From NCBI GenBank assembly GCA_934047225.1, contig OW203991.1, positions 5,332,001 to 5,396,000 on the forward strand: a DNA stretch of 64,000 nt. Direction: 5' to 3'. A program made the position numbers and the translations under genes. The DNA is from Ypsolopha sequella (lineage: Eukaryota; Arthropoda; Insecta; Lepidoptera; Ypsolophidae). The notes under the pieces were generated by a model. It saw only the letters and a program-made list of their open reading frames with translations. It searched no databases and was not told where the DNA came from. This document shows, piece after piece, positions 56,367-64,000 of the stretch (positions are counted from its first letter, which is position 1; every line of letters starts with the position of its first letter).

Positions 56367-57240
56367 AACCTTTGCTTAGCAATGGATGACGTATCTTCTA
56401 TTTTGAAATCTAAATCTAATTCTTCATTCCCATGCAATCGGGAGAAATAATAAACGGGTAAATTCTTATTCACTGGCAATAGGGACTGTTATCAAGTACC
56501 TGAAATTTATGCTTAGGAGTATAGTCTTATAGACTGAGCCTGTTGAGTGCTATACTCTAGGTCGGTGAACCCTATTGACTTTCATACTAATCCTTATAAT
56601 CAAATCTAGGCCTTATTCTAAAGGAGAAAGATCTAGTTTAGCTATCCGAAGAAATTTGTAGACCTAAGGACAATTAGAGCTGGGAGTCAGGAAATTCCTG
56701 TGACGTGTCCTGTATAATAATGCCGGGAATATAAGCACTTGTCAAACGCATGCCATGGAAAATAATTTAGGAGAATTATAACCACTACATAGTATAAAAC
56801 AAAGTCGCTTCCCGCTGTCTGTCCCTATGTATGCTTGGATTTTGATGCGTTTTTAGGGTTCCGTAGTGCGATTGCGAAGTCACTATATTTTATTATAGAA
56901 ATAAAGAAGACTAATATTAATATAGTCACTTAATGTTGGTAGGTAACTAATTAGGAAACAATTAATGATAAATTTGTTAAATAGGTGCTTCCATACAAAC
57001 TAAAATAACAGACTTGGCTTTACATAAGATCTCACAACTTTTTACGGTGGAAAGATTGAATTGCGAGACTTGACATTTTTGTACATTTTATGTTTTTGAT
57101 GGGATAATGTTTTTCTTTTAATAGGGTGAACAACTCATGCCTAGAAAGTACCTAAGTATTTGTTATTCTTCATTTAAATATTTAAAGATAACCATTAATT
57201 TATTATGTGTTCATTTATTTATAAAAAAGCAAGATTACCT
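56367..57240. other. No gene seen
   Basis: Unassigned, with a GGGTTCCGTAGTGCGA repeat fragment at 56857. Confidence 0.5.
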
Positions 57241-57381
57241 ATGTATTGTGTATGTTGCTATCGCAAAGTTTCCATTGGTTACCGTACATTAGAATTTCAA
57301 CAATTTTAAATAAAAAAAAAATTATAATTCTAATTTACAGAAACCAATAGAAACTTTGCTAATGCGGTATACACAATACGT
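57241..57381. mobile_element. Short palindromic MITE
   Basis: GTATTGTGTATGTTGCTATC and GCAAAGTTTCCATTGGTT against AACCAATAGAAACTTTGC and GCGGTATACACAATAC. Confidence 0.78.
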
Positions 57382-57454
57382 CCCTAGTAGGTAATAAATA
57401 AGGTTTTGTTTAATAACTATTGAGTGCATTTTGAATATAAGTGTTCCATTACAA

Positions 57455-57689
57455 TTAATGAGCGTTTTTCCTTATGTCAAATTTAGTGTCAAATAAGATT
57501 CCTAGATGGCACTGTCATATTCTTTAGCAACAGAATCAAAGACAAAATTTGCACAAATTCCAAACAAATGAAAAACCACTTTGACATTGATTGCTACGAA
57601 ACACATTTTATCTATGGTGGCATGGACAGCGCCATCTGGAGGAAAGCTAAGAACTAATTAAAAAAAACAACGAGAAAAACGCTCATTAG
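57455..57689. mobile_element. TIR element AATGAGCGTTTTTC
   Basis: Ends TTAATGAGCGTTTTTCC and GAGAAAAACGCTCATTA; also GATGGCACTG and GCGCCATC near both sides. Confidence 0.68.
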
Positions 57690-59340
57690 GAAAAGGTGGA
57701 TATCTCACAATCCGGCAGCGAAACCACTTTTAAATAACAATGAATAACTTAACTTATTATAAGTTAATACTTACGTACGTACGTAAATTAAAATAAATAC
57801 GTCCTATAATATTGGGTGCAAACCTATGAAATTGTCGCAATTTCCTTACAGATTCATGAGCTCATAATTTCTATAATTCAATAGCTATTTACATTATTTG
57901 ATTTTTGTTCAGATTAAGTAAATCTTTTTATTTTTTATATTTATTTATCGTATTTACCTAAAGAAATCAAGTTAATCTCATGTTTCACAAAAAATCCTTC
58001 AGCCGTTACCTCCCTGGAGGAGCCCAAACTTGGTGTGTTTTAAAAATGTTTTTTTGTTAATCATAAAGCAGGTGGCTGAAATGAAATAGTGAATTACATT
58101 TTTACAATCACCTCATAAAGCACTTTCATTTGATACACCACACGATAGGTTTCAGACAAAATAATTTAAAAAGCCCATACAAAAAATGATGACGTCATAG
58201 CTGGAAAATGCACCAGATCAGAAATATAGGCATCAATTGGATCTGCAATCTACATAAGATAAGCTGCCAAAAATAGAAAACACATTTTATTCATATCTAA
58301 AAACAAGATTACCTCACTTACAGTATAGGTTTTAGAAATTTGGCACCCGGACTAAAACGTCATCATATCAACCAGAAACATACATGCAAATAGCAAAACA
58401 ATTAGGAAGCAAACAAACGATCCTAACTCTATTATCTAAACTTTATCAACCCAAATAAGCCCGTATATTCTTGCAATAAGAGCTATGAGGGGACTTGGTC
58501 TTCAACCTCTGACCGCTTGAGTCAGGTCACGGTGAAGTTCGATGATTCCTTCTAAACGGCTTGTTCCACTGCAAGATAGAAGAGAGCGAGTAGTAAGTAG
58601 CAACTTGTTAGACTAGCTCATTGACATACAAACCATGGACCTCGGGTCTAGTACAAGATTTACGAAAAAAGTGTCCTTAGTGAAGTGTCAAAATATTAAG
58701 AAACTAAACATTTTACTTTGAATCGTATGTCATTGCTGCTGCATGGCTCAATTTTGATTGACGTGCGATTGACACGCTTTTTTAGTTTCCAATAGTTTTG
58801 ACACTCTTTTGGTTCGGACACCTTTGAGAGCAGATCCGATCTCTACTTGTTACGTAGATGGACTGTAGATTGTACGTCAATGGACTAGCTACACAATAAC
58901 TGTGTAATGGCAAAATGGATCAACCTTCTTCCAGCTCTGCCATTGGCTAAAATTTAAAGCGTCATTGATATTATCCAATGATGTCAGCGCGCCACTCATT
59001 TTACAGATGATTATGAACATCAATGGACTCCAGCGAATGCTATTTAAAATATGAGTTTGGGTAAGGGTGTTTTGTGTCATTTCCATCTATAGGTACATTA
59101 CCGTACATTCCCCATAATATAAAAATCATGTACGGACGCTAGCATGACAGGCTACTTATTGGCAGTTCTTATTGCGTCGTCATAGCTGTTAAAATCGTTT
59201 ACAAATAGGGAGCTTGAACTGCAGGCGGCTGTACATGTATTTTATTTTTATTAGAAGCCAGATAATCTTTTTATGTAGACCTGTGACAAAGAATTAAAAA
59301 TATCAAAGGGACAACTCTTATTGCAGTCTTCACCAGCACT
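57690..59340. other. 1.65 kb without a recognisable gene
   Basis: Contains an inverted end of repeat Z at 57828-57905 and an ORF of 65 codons (58889-59086, minus) with no known family. Confidence 0.5.
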
Positions 59341-59341
59341 C

Positions 59342-59472
59342 GTAGCATAGTGTTTAATCGCGCGCGACGCCACTTAGTTGAATCACAAGTGCGAGGAGCG
59401 TGACACGATATTAAACAGTATGTCACGCTCTTCGCACCTGTGATTCAACTAAGCCGCGTAACACTATGCTAC
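59342..59472. repeat. Palindromic element
   Basis: GTAGCATAGTGTTTAATCGC, CTTAGTTGAATCACAAGTGC and GAGCGTGACA are repeated inverted up to ACACTATGCTACC, around a short loop. Confidence 0.8.
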
Positions 59473-59843
59473 CGGGCCTGCTATGACTTGCACATATATG
59501 ATAGGTATTATTAACTCGTATATATGGTAGCTTTGTCGCCTTTAGTAGGACTTGGCTTTATTTTATAATTGATAATAATAACTCTTTTAATAGTTCTGAA
59601 TGGAATTGCCTTTATTAATGGTAATGGGTCGTAAATCTTATCGTGTTATTATTTATTGCACGTTATTAGGGTTCCGTACATATAGTGAAAAAAAAACATG
59701 GTGACACTACGTTGTCTGTCCGTCCGTCCGTATATGTACAGTTCGTTCAATCTTGAATGTGCCTCTGAAGTTCCGTCTATATCTCTATCTGTCTTCACGA
59801 AACACAACCTCTTACCTTTTTTTAACCAATTTAGATAAACTTT
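59473..59843. repeat. Unassigned, with GGGTTCCGTA fragment
   Basis: TTAGGGTTCCGTACATATAG and GTCTGTCCGTCCGTCCGT at 59668-59731 belong to the lepidopteran repeat at 46478. Confidence 0.55.
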
Positions 59844-60092
59844 AATAGTAGTTCATGCTGCAAGGGCGAAAAGGAATACATTACGAGGACGATTTAAAAC
59901 ACGAGCGTAGCGAGCCGTTAAACAGTGGAAAAAAAATTAACATTTATGGTACACAGGAAAGGTTGCAGGTTAGCCAACTTCTCGTAAATAAATTTAAAAA
60001 ATAATAATAATAAAGCCCTAGGGCAAAATAATCGACTTTCTGTTCGGTTTTGATGCATAAAAGTGGGCATTTACGAGCACTTGCATTGAAAA
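59844..60092 (+). mobile_element. 390-bp hairpin family, copy 8 (internal deletion)
   Basis: Keeps both ends but jumps from the hairpin apex (GCGTAGCGAG) directly to CCGTTAAACAGTGG, losing about 140 bp. Confidence 0.85.
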
Positions 60093-60168
60093 TAAATAAA
60101 AAAAAAGACTTAATTTGCCCACACTACTGTAGCCCACACAATGTCTTTGCTTTGTTAATAAACATTTA

Positions 60169-60785
60169 GGGCGCTACGGAAAAAAATCGACACTTTTAGA
60201 ACTTGCATATCTACTTCAGTAAAGAAGGTATTATTTTGATAAAATAGTATATTATTTTGGTTTCTTTTTCTAGGGATCTGTTAAACAGAAAAATTTGAGA
60301 AATTCGGCTCGATTTTATTTATTGAAATGAGGTCCTTTTCAACACCATGCCATATGGACTACGATTATACTTTATTAGATAGGTTTTAACAGTATCCAGG
60401 ACCAGCGGGCCTATTGTGTATCTCTAGTTGCCATCTGGACTGGGTGCCGATCATCAAAACCATTGATCTACTATCGAATTCCGATTGTCTATGGATATGT
60501 TCGCACTTGAAGTTACGACACAGTTCGTAAATAGTTCAATACCCACTAAAGGCAATTTTGAAAGTTCAGTTTCTACCTATGTTTTTGATGATAGGCACCC
60601 AGTCTAGTTGGCAACCAAAGATACAGAATAGGGAGGCTGGTTAAACGATATTTTGATAGCAACTTGGGACATTTTATATTAATAAAAAACCGTTATTTTT
60701 CTACTTTTCCTCGAATCCGTCACTCTCGCACTGAGGATTTTTCGCATATAGAGTGACAGGGACGCTAAAACATTTACATATCGCC
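60169..60785 (+). mobile_element. GGCG MITE family, copy U3, interrupted
   Basis: GGGCGCTACGGAAAAAAATC to ACATTTACATATCGCCC. Interrupted at 60410-60645 by a MITE V. Confidence 0.8.
60410..60645. mobile_element. MITE V, copy 3, nested in a GGCG MITE
   Basis: Inserted inside the element at 60169-60785. Flanks read CAG at the left and CTG at the right. Confidence 0.82.
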
Positions 60786-60831
60786 CAATTGCAAGACGCC
60801 GCGCCGCCGAACCCATAGCTCTAGTGCCTTC

Positions 60832-60935
60832 TAAAGCTCGTAGATCGAACACAAATGTGCACCTACCAGATTTGAACCCGCGACCTCCAGATTATACTGA
60901 TCGCAAGATCTCGCTGCACGCGGGGTCATAAGACG
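60832..60935 (-). mobile_element. tRNA-like SINE fragment
   Basis: On the minus strand GGAGGTCGCGGGTTCAAATC contains a good box B; an acceptable box A is less clear (GATCTTGCGATCAGTATAAT). Confidence 0.45.
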
Positions 60936-61394
60936 TGTTTTGCGTAGTGTTGTGATTGCGTCGAGCAAATATCGATAGAACTAAAATAGTGAGTAACGTA
61001 TGCGCTTCAAAACAATTAGAAGACAATCAAGACCGTTATCACTTTTATTATTTATTAATTTATTTATTTGTGCATCGTAATTACGATGACGATGACTAAA
61101 AATGTTATTTAATAATTAGCAATCATTAATCAATCATTATTATTTGTCTTTTTTATCATTATAGTTTTTATTTTTAAGTTAATACAATAAAATGAAATAA
61201 TTTATTTATAATAAATGCACATACAAAAAATAAGACTTATTGTTTGATTTTAATTTTGTAAACATTTACCGATAACATATCGATACGCGCTTTGTGCTTC
61301 TCTACGAGTTGCCATAAGTGAGAGTGAATGCGCAATATTCTCCACAGTGCTCGGAATTTTTATTGCCCCGCGTACAGCTAGATCTTGGGACCAG

Positions 61395-61556
61395 CGGGTG
61401 TACCGCGTAATTCTCATTTTCATCAACATCAACTTGAGATTGAAATTAGACGTGCGTGCGACGACGCCCGCCTAACATGCCATCTCTCTTGCACGCGTTG
61501 AATTTCGCATGCATTTGCTTGAAGTTGATACAAATGAGAATTACGCGGTAGAGCCC
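61395..61556. mobile_element. 162-bp palindromic MITE, copy b
   Basis: CAG at 61392-61394 and 61557-61559. It interrupts a sequence with a tRNA-like motif TAGTATAGTGGTTCGAAC on the minus strand. Confidence 0.9.
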
Positions 61557-61676
61557 CAGTATAATGGTCGAGACGTTCGAACCACTATACTAGAGAGGCG
61601 GTCTTACGATCTTTTTCTGTATTTTCCTAGGGGACAGTATGATTCAGCACCTATATAAGAGCTTAAGGGGCTGCAC

Positions 61677-62174
61677 AATTCTAAAATGCAGTCCTGCTCT
61701 AGCGCTTTTGTTTTTTAACTGTCTATCCTGCTCTAATCAGATGCCGCGCACGCAAAACTTCAGTTATTTTGAAATCGCGGCTACATTTGGCCATTAACTA
61801 CAACTTTTTTATGTAATAAATATGCTTTTTTCTAGTTAGTGTCTGCTTGTGTCGGTTTCGTCTCAATCGGTTTTGAAATATGGAAACTGAATCGCTTTTT
61901 TCGTGAAATTCATGCTTTTTTAAATGTAATATTATCAATAAAAGATTGAAAGTATGTTTATTTATAAAGTGTAATTAATTATTGTCTTGAGTCAAAAAAC
62001 GCACAATATTTTTTTCAAAATTTTACCATCTACAGCGACGACGCCCGCCTAACATGCCATCTCTTTTGCACGCACGTCAAATTTCAATCTCAAGTTGATG
62101 TTGATGAAAATCAGAATTACGCGGTAGACCCGCTGAATCCAATACAAAACTGATGTTTAGCATTGTGGAGCCCC
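61677..62174. mobile_element. GGGGCTSCACAAT MITE, copy H1, TTAA-flanked
   Basis: TTAA at 61673-61676 and 62175-62178; ends GGGGCTGCACAATTCT and GCATTGTGGAGCCCC. It preserves the uninterrupted segment that carries copies d and e in H2, and itself contains copy c. Confidence 0.85.
62035..62136. mobile_element. 162-bp MITE family, copy c (half)
   Basis: Starts within the core CGACGACGCCCGCC and keeps only one terminal arm, ending TTACGCGGTAGACCCG. It lies in the larger MITE at 61677-62174. Confidence 0.8.
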
Positions 62175-62341
62175 TTAATCCGCCCAGCCCATCTAACAAC
62201 TAGCCAAGAACGAAAATACCGTACCAATACCGTCCGATTTCGCCAACTAATCACTCTAATCAGTGTTTTTGCGTAGACTTGATTAACTGTATCTCACTCC
62301 CACTTACCGGGGATTCTCTATTTCTATCACTGCGTGGTGTT

Positions 62342-62825
62342 TAGTGTTACCAGATCCAATAACGTGAATTCCTGACAAATTCCCTGATTATTCAATAAAT
62401 TTCCTGTTATTTTTGGTACATGTATGCTAATACGAAGGCTGCGTGATTTTCAACAGTTTTCGTGACTTTTGTTTATAATGCTAAATTCATATCGGAGATT
62501 CGGTAAGTGATCAGGAATCAGGACGAAGGTTCAATGACGCTTTTTTGAAAAACGCAAAATGAAATTTACCCTACTCATAGTAATTGACTCGGAGTTGTTC
62601 ATAAATTATAATTTTACTGGTTTTCATATTTTGCAAAAGGGTCATTGAACTTTGGTCCTTATCACTTAACGAGTCGAGTCTACAGTATGATATTGGCTAT
62701 ATAAACAAAAGTCACCTTATTCATTATCTTAAATATTCCTGACAAATCCAATTTTTTCCCGTTTTCCTGACAGAGGGCTAAAATTCCTAACATGTCAGGG
62801 AAATTCCTGTCATCTGGTAACCCTA
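62342..62825. mobile_element. hAT-like MITE with perfect 8-bp TSD
   Basis: GTGGTGTT at 62334-62341 and 62826-62833. Ends TAGTGTTACCAGATC and GATCTGG-type CATCTGGTAACCCTA. TTCCTGACAAAT and CATGTCAGGGAAATTCCTG occur near the ends. It is the intact relative of the split element at 8876-14079. Confidence 0.92.
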
Positions 62826-63453
62826 GTGGTGTTTGCTTAGCCAATCAGAGCGCGTGGACGCGCATTGAAATTTGGCGGAATTTATTTCGATCAAACGAAG
62901 TGTCATTGCACGGTTTATTGAGACAATTTTAATATCCACACATTATTTTTCCAGCAGAGGAATTAGGGGAAGATATTTAAAAAAAAAATTGGGTTTTATT
63001 TTACATTTCCTAAATTTGAACTTAATACTTTATGACAAAATGTAGTCACTTTTCTACTAAAATTACCTATAGTAATTAAGGGGTACATATCTTTAGGGGC
63101 TCCACAATGCTAAACATCAGTTTTGTATTGGATTCAGTTCCGTCAATGTAGATGGTAAAAGCTTGAAAAAAATATGCCGTGTGTTTTGACTCAAGACATA
63201 TTATTAAGTAATTACATTTTATAAATAAACATACTTTCAATCTTCTTTTAACTTTAATACTTTTTAAAAAGCATGAATTTCACGAAAACAGCAATTCAGT
63301 TTCCATATTTCAAAACCGATTGATACGAAACCGACACACGCAGACACTAAAAACAAACATATTATTACATGAAAAAATTATAGTTAATGTCTTAATGTAG
63401 CCGCGATTTCAAAATAGCTGAAGTTTTGCGTGCGCGGCATCAGATTAGAGCAG

Positions 63454-63615
63454 CGGGTCTACCACATAATTCTGATTTTCATCAACACCAACTTGAGATT
63501 GAAATTTGACGTGCGTGCGACGACGCCCGCCTAACATGCCGTCTCTTTTGCACGCGTTGAATTTCGCATACATTTGCTTGAAGTTGATACAAATCAGAAT
63601 TACGTGGTAGGGCCG
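63454..63615. mobile_element. 162-bp palindromic MITE, copy d
   Basis: CAG on both sides (63451-63453 and 63616-63618). Inserted in the larger MITE 63096-63845 at GATTAGAGCAG|GATAG. Confidence 0.92.
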
Positions 63616-63652
63616 CAGGATAGACAGTTAAAAAACAAAAGCGTTAGAGCAG

Positions 63653-63814
63653 GGGCTCTACCGCGTAATTCTCATTTGTATCAACTTCAAGCAAATGCAT
63701 GCGAAATTCAACGCGTGCAAAAGAGATGGCATGTTAGGCAGGCGTCGTCGCACGCACGACAAATTTCAATCTCAAGTTGATGTTGATGAAAATGAGAATT
63801 ACGCGGTATACCCA
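63653..63814. mobile_element. 162-bp palindromic MITE, copy e
   Basis: CAG at the left and CTG at the right. Inserted at GTTAGAGCAG|GACTG of the same host MITE, opposite in orientation to copy d. Confidence 0.9.
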
Positions 63815-63845
63815 CTGGACTGAATTTTAGTATTGTGCAGCCTCT

Positions 63846-64000
63846 GAAAGTTTCACCTTACATGTAACCCATAAAATATAGGTACCTATATCGGGAGCGT
63901 TCCGAAAAGTGATTCTTTGAAAACCAATGTCGTTGAACGATTTCTTTATGGGACAATAAAAAATAGACGCCTTTTCAGAACGAAATTCATTATTCTCAAC
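63846..64000. other. No gene seen to the window end
   Basis: Unassigned sequence. Confidence 0.5.

Larger units (their letters stand above)
63096..63845. mobile_element. GGGGCTSCACAAT MITE, copy H2, with two nested MITEs
   Basis: Opposite orientation to H1: GGGGCTCCACAATGCTAAAC at the left, ATTGTGCAGCCTC at the right. 750 bp, or about 420 bp without nested copies d and e. Confidence 0.85.

Overview
The window looks like a lepidopteran (moth or butterfly) nuclear chromosome segment. It is strongly AT-rich, contains one intron-containing gene, and is filled with interspersed repeats whose signatures I recognise from Lepidoptera: the ACCGACTTCAAAAAGG element at 8947, the GGGTTCCGTA / GAGTCGGACTCGCGC repeat at 46478, 'ACTAGCCTTTTGCCCGC' fragments, LINE tails reading CTGGAAGARAT..AAGTCCGCC, and a retroelement ending in CTGATGGATGGATGG. 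The species cannot be named from this sequence.

One host gene is certain. The minus strand carries a complete four-exon NDUFS7 gene (respiratory complex I, 20 kDa / PSST subunit), with the start codon at 53568 and the stop at 32879-32881. All splice sites follow GT-AG, all phases agree, and the spliced protein is 216 residues. Introns 1 (10.5 kb), 2 (7.3 kb) and 3 (2.2 kb) are largely transposon. A 659-bp Penelope-like retroelement fragment sits between the stop codon and the original AATAAA signal. About 80 bp past that signal, on the same strand, lies a clean 28-codon candidate first exon (32100-32017) of an unidentified downstream gene.

Layout: 1-8.3 kb holds LINE tails, a nested Penelope fragment, a piggyBac-like MITE and other TIR elements. 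At 8.9-14.1 kb is a hAT-like element split by about 4.7 kb of later insertions, including a minisatellite, a foldback element and a 1.8-kb palindrome. 14.1-29 kb is a mosaic of MITEs, SINE/LINE fragments and a hAT relic. 29.4-32 kb has a 385-bp palindrome and a short tandem repeat. 32-53.6 kb is the NDUFS7 transcription unit. 53.6-64 kb is upstream sequence with nested retroelements and a cluster of 162-bp MITEs inserted in a larger MITE.

The most informative signals are structural: target-site duplications, internal empty sites and nesting orders that can be read directly. No rRNA, functional tRNA or CRISPR was found, and no intact transposase or reverse transcriptase.
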